From Chryseobacterium shigense (GTDB taxonomy: Bacteria; Bacteroidota; Bacteroidia; Flavobacteriales; Weeksellaceae): a stretch of 20,436 bases of DNA. Each line of letters begins with the position of its first letter. Position 1 is the first letter of the stretch. The notes below the pieces were generated by a model that did no database searches, was not told the DNA's origin, and saw only the letters and a list, made by a program, of their open reading frames with translations. A program made the position numbers and the translations under genes. Location of the stretch: contig NZ_JACHLC010000010.1 in the NCBI RefSeq assembly GCF_014207845.1, positions 1 through 20,436 of the forward strand. Reading direction: 5' to 3'. Shown piece by piece: positions 6,412 through 14,888 of this stretch.

Positions 6412-6437
6412 ATCACGCTAATTAGTGTGATTTTTTT
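6412..6437 (+). terminator. Terminator after tRNA-Gly copy 2
   Basis: ATCACGCT pairs with AGTGTGAT (one G-T pair, loop AATT), followed by seven T. It lies only nine bases before tRNA-Thr(GGT), leaving no room for a separate promoter, so that last tRNA depends on read-through or on RNA processing. Confidence 0.75.
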
Positions 6438-6445
6438 GGTTCAAT

Positions 6446-6517
6446 GCCGACTTAGCTCAGCGGTAGAGTGCTTCCTTGGTAAGGAAGAGGTCACGGGTTC
6501 AAGTCCCGTAGTTGGCT
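6446..6517 (+). tRNA. tRNA-Thr (GGT)
   Basis: The acceptor arms GCCGACT and AGTTGGC pair (one G-T pair), the anticodon loop TTGGTAA gives GGT, and the discriminator is T6517. It is the last tRNA of the cluster and the only one without a second copy here. Confidence 0.96.
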
Positions 6518-6526
6518 CTCCAGATT

Positions 6527-6554
6527 TCCCGGATTCTTTTCGGGATTTTTTTTT
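6527..6554 (+). terminator. Terminator of the tRNA cluster
   Basis: TCCCG (6527-6531) pairs with CGGGA (6541-6545), followed by nine T. Confidence 0.75.
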
Positions 6555-6899
6555 GCCCTGAAATCAAAATTAAATTTTTTGATATTATAATACTAATGCA
6601 TTAGACTTACATTAATCATTGTTGCTGCATATAGAACCAAATAGTAGATTAATACGCTTACTTAGTCAAATCAATCTTTGATTGATTATTTCTTTGCATC
6701 CTCAATGTAAATTATTACAATTAAATTTTGCGTCAAAAAACTCACAAGAAAGATCATAATAAGTAGGTTGATAAAAAATATATATCCCTTTTTTAATGTA
6801 AAAATTTAGCTTAAAATTTGATTAAATCTGGTTATCTACATCCAATAGATGGCGTAGGAACATGAAAATTTTGTTAAATTCGTATAAAATAAGATTTTA
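6555..6899. other. AT-rich leader region upstream of the response regulator
   Basis: There is no gene here. A perfect 8-bp inverted repeat with a 3-base gap (AATCAATC, TTT, GATTGATT) lies at 6669-6687. The promoter of the two-component pair must lie here, but I found no convincing TTG/TAnnTTTG pair. Confidence 0.45.
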
Positions 6900-7580
6900 A
6901 TGAATATTCTTTTATTGGAAGACGACCTTATTCTTTCCGCGGAACTCTGCAGATTCCTGGAATCAAACAGTTTTACCTGTGATAAAATCTATGACGGTGA
7001 AACCTTTCTCCGCCAGATTAAGAACAATACCTATGATCTGTATCTGCTTGATATCAATGTTCCCAAAATAAACGGACTCGATGTCTGCCAGACCATACGC
7101 TCTTTCGATAAAAATACACCCATCATCATCATCTCGGCTTACGGGGATATTTCTGATAAGAAAGATGCATTCACACGACTTGCTGATGATTACCTGGTAA
7201 AACCTTTTCAGTTTGAAGAGCTATTGCTAAGGATGAATTCATTATTGAGACGAAAAGCTCCTTCTGATACTACAGATCAGGATATCATAAGGGTAGACGA
7301 TCTTATTATTAACAAAACTGAACAGAAGGTGTACCGGGCAGGCAATGAGATAGCGCTTACCCTTAAAGAATTTCAACTGTTGGTTTACCTTGCCGAAGCA
7401 CAGGGCAGAACTGTTTCCAAACAACAGATTACAGAGCATGTGTGGGAGCATAATTTTAACACGAATACCAATACAGTAGAAGTTTACATCAATTTTTTGA
7501 GAAAAAAGATAGATAAAGACTTTAAACTTAAACTGATCCATACCCGTTCCGGTTTCGGATATTACCTAAGCCCATTGTAG
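6900..7580 (+). CDS. OmpR-family response regulator
   Basis: This is the DNA-binding output half of a two-component system, a 226-residue protein of normal family length. The receiver domain (1-115) has the acidic pair Glu7-Asp8/Asp9 (LLLEDD), the phospho-acceptor Asp51 (LYLLDINVPKINGLDV), Ser79 and Lys101 (LVKPF). The C-terminal winged helix (about 128-226) includes LTLKEFQLLVYLAEAQGRTV and ends in the hairpin wing GFGYYL. Its stop codon touches the ATG of the histidine kinase with no gap, so the two are coupled. The pump operon starts about 190 bases after the kinase, and the pair most likely controls it in response to metal (inference from neighbourhood, like CusRS or CzcRS). The direct repeat at 9080-9098 is a candidate target. 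Confidence 0.93.
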   Translation: MNILLLEDDLILSAELCRFLESNSFTCDKIYDGETFLRQIKNNTYDLYLLDINVPKINGLDVCQTIRSFDKNTPIIIISAYGDISDKKDAFTRLADDYLVKPFQFEELLLRMNSLLRRKAPSDTTDQDIIRVDDLIINKTEQKVYRAGNEIALTLKEFQLLVYLAEAQGRTVSKQQITEHVWEHNFNTNTNTVEVYINFLRKKIDKDFKLKLIHTRSGFGYYLSPL

Positions 7581-8951
7581 ATGTCTTTAAAAAGAAAGAT
7601 AGCATTAACCATCAGTATCGCTTTTTCCCTGCTTTTTGCAATGGTGATGGCGGTGATCTATCTGTCTTTTAATGATTTCAGAAGAGATGAATTCAAAGAA
7701 AGATTCAGGCAGCGGCTTGAATTTACATCACATTTTATTTCAAAGTCCAGAAATTTTGAAGAAGAAGCACCCATCTTTTTTAATGAAAATTCAGACAATA
7801 TCCTGCTTAACGAAACGATTTTAATTTTTAACAGTGATAAAGAACTTGTCTACAGTACAATCAAAGACAGGAATGTAACCTGGGACAATTCTCTTCTTAA
7901 AGAACTTGACGAAAAGAAAATTATTTACACGGAAAAAACGGTTCCTGAAATCTATGCAGCGCTTCGTAACATCAATGGGGAAAATTATTACATTCTTACC
8001 AGCGCTTTCGACACCAACGGGAAATCCAAGCTGGAATATCTTAAATACCTTTTGATCACAGCCTATGTAATGAGTACTCTTCTGATCGGATTTTTCAGTT
8101 ACTACTTCATGGGGCAGTTTCTGCGTCCGCTGGAAGACCTGAATAAGGAAATTTCAGAAGTTACCGCCCATAAACTTACCACGCAGATTCCGGTTCAGGA
8201 GTCTAATGATGAAATCAACGTTCTTGCCAAATCCTTTAATACAATGATTGCAAGACTCGATGATGTTTTTCAGTCGCAGAAAGACTTTACGGCCAGTGCA
8301 TCGCATGAGATCCGGACTCCTATTACGAGAATGGCGTTTCAGCTGGAAAACCTGATCAAGTTCGGAGAACATTCCCCGGAAACACTGGCTTCTTTAAAAC
8401 AGATCCAGAGAGATGTTTACCAGCTTTCCGATCTCACCAATTCTCTTTTGCTGCTTACAAAATTCGATAAAGAAAATATACAGAGTATTTATGAAGAAGT
8501 GAGAATTGATGAAGTTATATTTGAGGCCTTTGAAGCTGTAGAAAAAAGCTACCCGGCTTTGAAGCTTGATTTCCTGATCTCTGAAGATACATCGGAAAAT
8601 GGCCTTTTGACGATAAGTGGTGTTCAGTCTTTGCTGGTTATTGTCTTTATTAATCTTTTTAAAAATGCAGCTGTGTATTCTGACGATGCAGAAGTAGATG
8701 TTTTAATAACGGAAACAAACGATAAACTTACGGTTGACGTTACTTCCCGCGGAAATACTATTCCTGAAGAAGAACAAACCAAATTATTTGAAGCATTTAT
8801 GAGAGGCAATAATTCTCAGAATATTTCAGGCTCGGGCCTCGGGCTTAGAATTGCCAAGAGAATTCTGGAATATCACAATGCAGAAATCAGATATTCTTCT
8901 CCTGCAGACCATACCAATAATTTCAGCATCATATTTAATAAACAGTTTTAA
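7581..8951 (+). CDS. Sensor histidine kinase, CusS/CzcS-like in context
   Basis: This is an inner-membrane sensor kinase of 456 residues. Membrane segments are at about 8-30 and 154-176, enclosing a periplasmic sensor region of about 120 residues that I cannot assign to a family. A HAMP linker follows (LRPLEDLNKEI...), then the phosphorylated His242 in SASHEIRTPITRM. The ATPase domain has the N box (Asn358 and Asn362 in FINLFKNAAVYS) and the G2 box GSGLGLRIAK (417-426). The G1 box, usually DxGxG, reads SRGNTIPEE (389-397), so the adenine-contacting Asp is replaced; I believe similar replacements occur in other Bacteroidota kinases, so this need not mean loss of activity. The start directly abuts the regulator's stop. 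The neighbouring pump suggests a periplasmic metal ion as signal; no Met- or His-rich binding patch is evident. Confidence 0.92.
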   Translation: MSLKRKIALTISIAFSLLFAMVMAVIYLSFNDFRRDEFKERFRQRLEFTSHFISKSRNFEEEAPIFFNENSDNILLNETILIFNSDKELVYSTIKDRNVTWDNSLLKELDEKKIIYTEKTVPEIYAALRNINGENYYILTSAFDTNGKSKLEYLKYLLITAYVMSTLLIGFFSYYFMGQFLRPLEDLNKEISEVTAHKLTTQIPVQESNDEINVLAKSFNTMIARLDDVFQSQKDFTASASHEIRTPITRMAFQLENLIKFGEHSPETLASLKQIQRDVYQLSDLTNSLLLLTKFDKENIQSIYEEVRIDEVIFEAFEAVEKSYPALKLDFLISEDTSENGLLTISGVQSLLVIVFINLFKNAAVYSDDAEVDVLITETNDKLTVDVTSRGNTIPEEEQTKLFEAFMRGNNSQNISGSGLGLRIAKRILEYHNAEIRYSSPADHTNNFSIIFNKQF

Positions 8952-9079
8952 TCATATCTGAGACTTTAATATTCTTAATTGTTTATTTTCAGTCTAATGA
9001 TTTAATAATGGTAAATTTTTAATTGAATTTATAATAAACATAGTATTTATCAATGTTATTGATCTGAATTTAATTTTTT

Positions 9080-9098
9080 TTTAAGGCTTCTTTAAGGC
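9080..9098 (+). promoter_or_regulatory. Direct repeat TTTAAGGC with 11-bp period, candidate regulator site
   Basis: TTTAAGGC at 9080-9087 is repeated exactly at 9091-9098 with a three-base gap. Tandem sites about one helical turn apart are typical of OmpR-family dimers. The pair lies 46-64 bases before the efflux operon start and close to its regulator genes. Confidence 0.5.
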
Positions 9099-9143
9099 CA
9101 TTTTAATCGTATAAGGGCAATTTTGTATCATAAAAAAGATAGA

Positions 9144-10385
9144 ATGAACAAAATTGCAGGGCTGTTTATTGCCATTTCCTCATTCATGGCAGCGCAACAG
9201 CAAATGTCGCTTCTGGACTGTGAAGAGGCTTTTCAGAAAAACAATCTCCAGCTTCTTGCAGAACAGTACAACATCAATATGGCCGATGCAGATATCCTGC
9301 AGGCCAGGATTTGGGAACTTCCACAGCTGAGCGGGCAGATCAATGCATATAATCCTGAAGGTAAAAAAGCCTTTGATATAGGCCATGCCAAAGGAGCAGA
9401 GATCACCCAGCTGATCTATATGGGCGGGAAAAAGAAAAATGAGATTGCCTTTGCAAAATCAAATAAAGAACTGGCCCAGCTTCAGTTTTCACAGCTTCTG
9501 GTGGATCTCAGAGCCCGGCTTCGGTCTACCTATTTCAATTTGTATTACGAAAAACAAAAACTGGATAACACCAATAAACAGTTGGGTTACATGAATGACC
9601 TTTTAAATGCTTACCGTGTACAGTCAGCAAAGGGAAATGTTTCTTTGAAAGATGAAGTGAGATTACAGAGCCTTGTTATTCAGCTCAACAATGATAAACT
9701 GGGGATCAATAAAAACATCCTTGAATTTGAACAGAATCTGAAAGTACTTACCGGAATCTCAGATGATATAGATCCGCAGCTTTCTGATGCAGACGCAAAA
9801 GAGATTCTTGCCGCCCAACCATTCGGAGATGAAAATGAGCTGAAAAGAAAAGCGCTGGAAAATAACTCCGACTATCAGTATTTCCTAAAACTGATTGATA
9901 ACAGCAAATTATATGCACAGTGGCAGAAATCCCTGAATATTCCGGATCTTAACGTAGGTGCCGGATGGGATCAGAACGGGGGAACATTTAAAAATGAAGT
10001 CAATCTTATGGTAGGTATCCCGCTGCCTTTATGGAAATCCAACCAGGGAAATGTTGAAAAAGCAAATTATGCCATCCAGCAGAACCAGAAAAATGCAGAT
10101 TACCAGAAGCTGAATCTTGAAACCAAAGTTCAGGCTGCCTACAAAACCTGGAAAAGTCAGTACGACCAGCTTGCAGATATTAAAACGACAGACCTCAATA
10201 ATATGGAGCTGGTTTATGACGGGATGCTGAAAAATTTCAGAAAAGGAAACATCAACCTTATAGAATTTACGGATTTCATGGACAGCTACCGGGAAACAGC
10301 ACTTCAGATCTATGATATGAAAAACGACATCATGCAGTCTGCAGAACAACTTAACCAACTCATACAAACGAAAATCTTCTATTAA
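9144..10385 (+). CDS. TolC-like outer-membrane efflux channel (CusC/CzcC type)
   Basis: This is the outer-membrane component of a tripartite efflux pump. The 413-residue product starts with a signal peptide, MNKIAGLFIAISSFMAAQQ, then the typical opening LDCEEAFQKNNLQLLAEQYN. Two halves of the outer-membrane efflux family follow, dominated by long helices rich in Gln, Asn and Lys, as in TolC's alpha barrel. In the second half PLPLWKSNQGNVEKANYAIQ matches the conserved segment after the second set of membrane strands. I chose the start at 9144 because it opens the signal peptide; 9123 would add seven residues before it. It is the first gene of the efflux set, with three bases between its stop and the adaptor gene. 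Confidence 0.92.
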   Translation: MNKIAGLFIAISSFMAAQQQMSLLDCEEAFQKNNLQLLAEQYNINMADADILQARIWELPQLSGQINAYNPEGKKAFDIGHAKGAEITQLIYMGGKKKNEIAFAKSNKELAQLQFSQLLVDLRARLRSTYFNLYYEKQKLDNTNKQLGYMNDLLNAYRVQSAKGNVSLKDEVRLQSLVIQLNNDKLGINKNILEFEQNLKVLTGISDDIDPQLSDADAKEILAAQPFGDENELKRKALENNSDYQYFLKLIDNSKLYAQWQKSLNIPDLNVGAGWDQNGGTFKNEVNLMVGIPLPLWKSNQGNVEKANYAIQQNQKNADYQKLNLETKVQAAYKTWKSQYDQLADIKTTDLNNMELVYDGMLKNFRKGNINLIEFTDFMDSYRETALQIYDMKNDIMQSAEQLNQLIQTKIFY

Positions 10386-10388
10386 GCA

Positions 10389-11474
10389 ATGAAAAAATAT
10401 ATAATACCTGTACTGATAGTCCTGTCTTTATTATCATGTGCAAAAAAAGAGGAAGAAAAAGCACCGCAGGCAAAAAAAGGATTTGAGCTGAGTAATACAA
10501 TGCTGAATTCCATCTCACTGGCTAAAGCTGAAAGAAAAAATGTAGAAGACCAATACAGCTTTTACGGAAAAATATCTGCCGATAAAAACAGCTACATTGA
10601 TGTTTATCCTTTGGTAGGCGGAAATGTATTAAGTGTAAATGCCGAGCTGGGAGATTATGTGAAAAAAGGGCAGGTGCTGGCAACCATCAGAAGTACCGAG
10701 CTGGCCGAAGTTCAGAAAGATGTAAGTGATGCAAAGACCGATCTTGTTGTTGCTCAGAATAATCTTCGCGTAGCCAAAGAAATGTACGAAGGAAAGCTGA
10801 ATACCGAAAGAGAAGTACTTGAAGCTAAAAGCGTTCTTCAGAAAGCACAGGACCAGATGCAGAGAGCTGCTGCCGTAAGTACGGTGTATAATGTGAAGAA
10901 AGGAAATATTTACAGTGTTGTAGCGCCCATCAGCGGATATATTGTTCAGAAAAATATTAATAAAGATATGCAGCTGAGAAGTGACAGAAGCGAAAATATC
11001 TTTGACGTAGCCAATACAACCAACGTCTGGGCAATCATGAACGTGAATGAATCAGATATAGATAAGATAAATCTCGGAATGAGAGCCCAGGTTTCCACAT
11101 TATCCTATCCGGATAAAGTTTTTGACGGAAGAATAGACAAAATATTCAAGATCATTGATCCGGAAACCAACGCCATGCAGGCAAGAGTAGTACTGGACAA
11201 TGCAAACGGCCTGCTGATCCCGGAAAGCAAAGCAACCATCAAAGTATCCAGCTCTGAGAACAGTACAGCACTGACGGTTCCTTCAAAAGCCGTAATTTTT
11301 GATGATAACAGAAGTTTTGTAGTAGTCTTTAAATCAAGAACAGATATAAAAATTAAAGAAATAAAAATACTGAAACAGGTAGGTGATGTTACTTACGTTT
11401 CCGAAGGTTTGTCCGAAGGGGAACAGGTGATCACAAACAACCAGCTGCTGATTTACCGCTCATTGAACAGTTAA
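10389..11474 (+). CDS. Periplasmic adaptor (membrane fusion) lipoprotein of the RND pump
   Basis: This protein links the RND pump to the outer-membrane channel. The 361-residue product has a lipoprotein signal (MKKYIIPVLIVLSLLSC, lipid-anchored Cys17). The lipoyl half-motif GGNVLSVNAELGDYVKKGQV follows at about residues 76-95, then a helical hairpin (about 100-160), the second lipoyl half (VVAPISGYIVQKNINKD), and a beta barrel with the NVWAIMNVNESDI segment and IDPETNAMQARVVLDN. The C-terminal membrane-proximal domain is short. No Met-, His- or Zn-binding C-terminal extension is visible. It lies three bases after the channel gene. After it there is a 225-bp gap before the pump gene. Confidence 0.93.
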   Translation: MKKYIIPVLIVLSLLSCAKKEEEKAPQAKKGFELSNTMLNSISLAKAERKNVEDQYSFYGKISADKNSYIDVYPLVGGNVLSVNAELGDYVKKGQVLATIRSTELAEVQKDVSDAKTDLVVAQNNLRVAKEMYEGKLNTEREVLEAKSVLQKAQDQMQRAAAVSTVYNVKKGNIYSVVAPISGYIVQKNINKDMQLRSDRSENIFDVANTTNVWAIMNVNESDIDKINLGMRAQVSTLSYPDKVFDGRIDKIFKIIDPETNAMQARVVLDNANGLLIPESKATIKVSSSENSTALTVPSKAVIFDDNRSFVVVFKSRTDIKIKEIKILKQVGDVTYVSEGLSEGEQVITNNQLLIYRSLNS

Positions 11475-11699
11475 ATTTTATATTAAACCATTAAGAGTTC
11501 AATTAAGAATTAAGTTGAATTAAGGAAATCCAAAGTTAGTGTAATCACTCAGCTTCATTAAAATTCGCCTGTGAATTACTTAATACTCTAAATCCCTTAA
11601 GTCTGCTTAATGGGTCAAAATTTTTTCCAGGTTCAATATTCAAAACAGAAGAATCAAAAATTCTTTCAACGGCTTTTTTAGGTCATCAATTTAATCATC
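11475..11699. repeat. Intercistronic cluster of ATTAAG/CTTAA motifs
   Basis: ATTAAG occurs four times on the left (11490, 11502, 11509, 11519). The inverse form CTTAA occurs three times on the right (11579, 11596, 11606). The outer parts ACCATTAAG and CTTAATGGGT are near-complementary, as are CCCTTAAG and CTTAATGGG at the right side. The arrangement resembles a MITE-like or dispersed intergenic repeat inserted in the operon (inference). No gene is visible. Confidence 0.4.
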
Positions 11700-14600
11700 A
11701 TGAATAAATTCATTAAAAATATAATTGCTTTCTCGTTAAAAAATAAAGCATTTACCTTTATCTGGGTAGCTATTTTAGCCATTGCAGGATTTATAAGCTT
11801 CAAAAATATGCCCATTGAAGCCTTTCCGGATGTTACCAATACCCAGATAGTTATTATAACCCAATGGAATGGGCGTAGCGCAGAAGAAGTGGAACGTTTT
11901 GTGACTACCCCCATCGAATTGGCCATGAGCCCGGTTCAGAAGAAAACCAGCGTGAGAAGTACCACCATGTTTGGTCTCTCCATTGTTAAGATTCTTTTCG
12001 ACGATGGGGTGGATGATACTTTTGCCAGAAATCAGGTCAATAACCAATTAAGAACCGTAAGCCTTCCTGATGAGGTGGATCCGGAAGTTCAGCCACCCTA
12101 CGGGCCTACAGGCGAAATTTTCAGGTATACCCTGGAAAGTAAAACAAAAAATTCAAGAGAGTTGCTGACTCTTCAGAACTGGGTAATAGACCGTGCATTG
12201 AGAGGAGTTCCGGGAGTAGCGGATATCAATGTTTTCGGAGGCCAGGATAAAGTTTTCGAATTAAGCATTGATCCGAGAGCCCTGGATAAATATAATCTTA
12301 CGCCGCTTCAGGTATATGATGCCGTTACCAAAAGTAATTTAAATGTCGGCGGTGATGTGATCGAGAAAAACGGACAGGCCTATGTAGTTAGAGGAATCGG
12401 GTTGGTGAAATCCGTAGCAGATATCGGCAATATTACCATTCAGAATGATAACGGAAACCCGGTGCTGGTGAAAAATGTGGCAGATGTCCACGAAAGTTCC
12501 ATGCCCAGAGTAGGACAGGCCGGTCTTAATCATCATGAAGATACAGTAGAAGGAATCGTTGTGATGAGAAAAGGCGAGAATCCGAGAGAAGTTCTGGTTG
12601 GGGTAAAAGCCAAAATCAAGGAACTTAACGAAAAAGTTCTTCCAAAAGACGTTAAAATGGTAACATTTTATGACCGTGATAACCTGATGGATTTTACGAC
12701 ACATACTGTCATGCATAACCTTATTGAGGGAATTGTTCTGGTTACGGTGATCGTTCTGATCTTTATGGCAGATTGGAGAACTACCCTTATCGTTTCCATT
12801 ATTATTCCGCTCTCACTGTTGTTTGCATTCTTATGTTTAAAGCTGGCCGGAATGAGTGCCAACCTGCTTTCTTTGGGAGCGGTAGATTTCGGAATTATTA
12901 TAGACGGAGCCGTCGTCATGGTAGAAGGCCTCTTTGTTATGCTCGATCATAAAGCACTGAAATATGGAACAGAAAAATTCAATAAGCTGTCAAAAGGAGG
13001 ATGGATCAAGCAGACGGGAACAGGTTTGGGGAAAGCTATTTTCTTTTCAAAATTAATTATCATCACCTCACTGATTCCTATTTTCTCATTTCAGAAAGTG
13101 GAAGGAAAGATGTTCTCACCCTTGGCGTTTACTTTAGGCTTCGCTCTTGTGGGGGCATTGATATTCACATTGACGCTGGTTCCCGTTCTTTCACATATTC
13201 TTTTGAATAAAAATGTAAAAGAAAAAAACAATCCCTTTGTGAATTTCTGGGACAGAATTGTTCTGAAAGGCTTCAACTATACTTTTAAACATAAAAGAAT
13301 GAGTTTAATTGTTGCCGTTTCCTTTATGGTAGTCACATTATTCTCCGGAAAATTCCTGGGAACGGAATTCCTGCCGCAGCTGAATGAAGGTTCACTTTGG
13401 ATTACCGCGGAAATGCCGATGAGCTCTTCATTAAAAGAATCCCTGAAAACGGCAGATCTTTTAAAGAAAGATATTATGAGCTTTCCGGAAGTTACCGACG
13501 TTCTGGCACAAACGGGACGAAGTAATGACGGAACGGACCCCAACGGATTCGGATTTGTACAGTTTGCCGTCAACCTTAAGCCGAAAGAAGACTGGAAACG
13601 AAATATCAGCTATGAAGAACTCATCGAGGAAATAGATAAAAAACTCAGAAGCTATCAGGGAATCACATTCAATTATTCCCAGCCGATCTCAGATAATGTG
13701 GCGGAAGCCGTAGCAGGTTTCAAAGCGGAGAACGGGATCAAAATATATGGAGATAATCTCGAAACCCTGGATAAACTGGCCGATGAGGTTTTAAAACAGA
13801 TCAAAGATGTAGACGGCGTAAAAGATCCGGGAATTATTAAAAATATAGGGCAGCCGGAAGTAAGCGTAGTCTTGGACAGGGATAAAATGGCGGCTTACGG
13901 AGTGATGCCTGATGATGCGCAATCTGTGCTGGAAATGGCTTTCGGAGGAAAAACTGCTTCGGAAATGTTCGATGGTGAAAGGAAATTTCCGATCCGTCTC
14001 CGCTATTCCCAGGAGTACAGAAAAGACGAAAATGATATCGCTTCACTGATGGTTCCTACACAGGACGGTACAAAAATTCCGCTGAAAGAGATCAGCAATA
14101 TTGTAAAAGACAATGGAGCCGCATTTATTTACAGGGATGATATTAAAAGATACATCGGGGTTAAATTTTCAATCCGCGACCGCGACCTGGGAAGCACCAT
14201 TGCCGATGCCCAGAAAAAAGTGGCCCATATTGATCTTCCTGATGGCTATTCCATTGGCTGGACAGGTCAGTTTGAAAACCAGCAGAGAGCCTCACACAGA
14301 CTGGCACAGGTCGTTCCGATCAGTATCCTGGGGATTTTCTTCCTGCTGTTCATCCTTTTTGGAAATATGAAAGACTCATTACTGGTACTGGCCAACGTAC
14401 CATTTGCATTGATCGGGGGAATAATTGCCCTTCACATTACCAGAATGAACTTTGGGATCTCGGCAGGAGTGGGAATGATTGCTTTGCTCGGGATCTGTAT
14501 CCAGAACGGGGTGATTCTCATTACGGAATTCCATCAGAATGTTAAGAACGGGTTGAGCCTGGATAATGCCATATTCAATGGGGTAAAATCAAGGACACGT

Positions 14601-14798
14601 CCGGTTATTATGACTGCACTGATGGCTTCAATAGGGCTGATGCCTGCCGCACTGTCCACCGGAATTGGATCAGAATCCCAGAAACCTTTGGCCATTGTGA
14701 TTATTGGCGGATTGATCACAGCGACGGTGTTAACACTGTTGATTTTCCCGATTATATTCTGGATTTTCAACAGGACGAAAAAATCCCAGCAGATTTAA
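11700..14798 (+). CDS. CzcA/CusA-family heavy-metal efflux RND pump
   Basis: This is a proton-driven inner-membrane pump that exports metal ions through the adaptor and channel encoded just upstream. At 1032 residues it has full RND length, with 12 membrane segments and two large periplasmic loops. Typical family features are the opening FKNMPIEAFPDVTNTQ, the TM4 proton-relay signature DFGIIIDGAVVMVEG (Asp396, Asp402, Glu409), and LPQLNEGSLWI in the second periplasmic half. The DFG...DGA form is the one associated with divalent ions (Zn, Co, Cd, Ni); Cu/Ag pumps usually read AIG...DAA. The last residue of the signature is Gly410 where Asn is usual. The substrate is inferred from this motif only. 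A GC-rich hairpin follows the gene. Transcription from the upstream genes must cross the 225-bp repeat-rich gap. Confidence 0.95.
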   Translation: MNKFIKNIIAFSLKNKAFTFIWVAILAIAGFISFKNMPIEAFPDVTNTQIVIITQWNGRSAEEVERFVTTPIELAMSPVQKKTSVRSTTMFGLSIVKILFDDGVDDTFARNQVNNQLRTVSLPDEVDPEVQPPYGPTGEIFRYTLESKTKNSRELLTLQNWVIDRALRGVPGVADINVFGGQDKVFELSIDPRALDKYNLTPLQVYDAVTKSNLNVGGDVIEKNGQAYVVRGIGLVKSVADIGNITIQNDNGNPVLVKNVADVHESSMPRVGQAGLNHHEDTVEGIVVMRKGENPREVLVGVKAKIKELNEKVLPKDVKMVTFYDRDNLMDFTTHTVMHNLIEGIVLVTVIVLIFMADWRTTLIVSIIIPLSLLFAFLCLKLAGMSANLLSLGAVDFGIIIDGAVVMVEGLFVMLDHKALKYGTEKFNKLSKGGWIKQTGTGLGKAIFFSKLIIITSLIPIFSFQKVEGKMFSPLAFTLGFALVGALIFTLTLVPVLSHILLNKNVKEKNNPFVNFWDRIVLKGFNYTFKHKRMSLIVAVSFMVVTLFSGKFLGTEFLPQLNEGSLWITAEMPMSSSLKESLKTADLLKKDIMSFPEVTDVLAQTGRSNDGTDPNGFGFVQFAVNLKPKEDWKRNISYEELIEEIDKKLRSYQGITFNYSQPISDNVAEAVAGFKAENGIKIYGDNLETLDKLADEVLKQIKDVDGVKDPGIIKNIGQPEVSVVLDRDKMAAYGVMPDDAQSVLEMAFGGKTASEMFDGERKFPIRLRYSQEYRKDENDIASLMVPTQDGTKIPLKEISNIVKDNGAAFIYRDDIKRYIGVKFSIRDRDLGSTIADAQKKVAHIDLPDGYSIGWTGQFENQQRASHRLAQVVPISILGIFFLLFILFGNMKDSLLVLANVPFALIGGIIALHITRMNFGISAGVGMIALLGICIQNGVILITEFHQNVKNGLSLDNAIFNGVKSRTRPVIMTALMASIGLMPAALSTGIGSESQKPLAIVIIGGLITATVLTLLIFPIIFWIFNRTKKSQQI

Positions 14799-14827
14799 TT
14801 TTTTCTTCTATTCTATATTTATTAATT

Positions 14828-14858
14828 GAAGCGCGGAAAACAGAGTTTTCCGCGCTTC
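14828..14858. terminator. Shared hairpin between convergent genes
   Basis: A perfect 14-bp stem (GAAGCGCGGAAAAC with GTTTTCCGCGCTTC) has a three-base loop. It lies between the 3' ends of the pump gene and the minus-strand lipoprotein gene. Neither side has a strong T-run directly after it, so it may be a weak bidirectional terminator or an mRNA 3' end protector. Confidence 0.6.
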
Positions 14859-14888
14859 TTGGTATCGAAATAATTATTATGAGTCTTT

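Noticed and set aside
6346..6561. A 71-residue reading frame across tRNA-Gly and tRNA-Thr(GGT)
   Set aside because: It runs through two tRNA genes and two terminators, so it is a by-product of RNA gene sequence.
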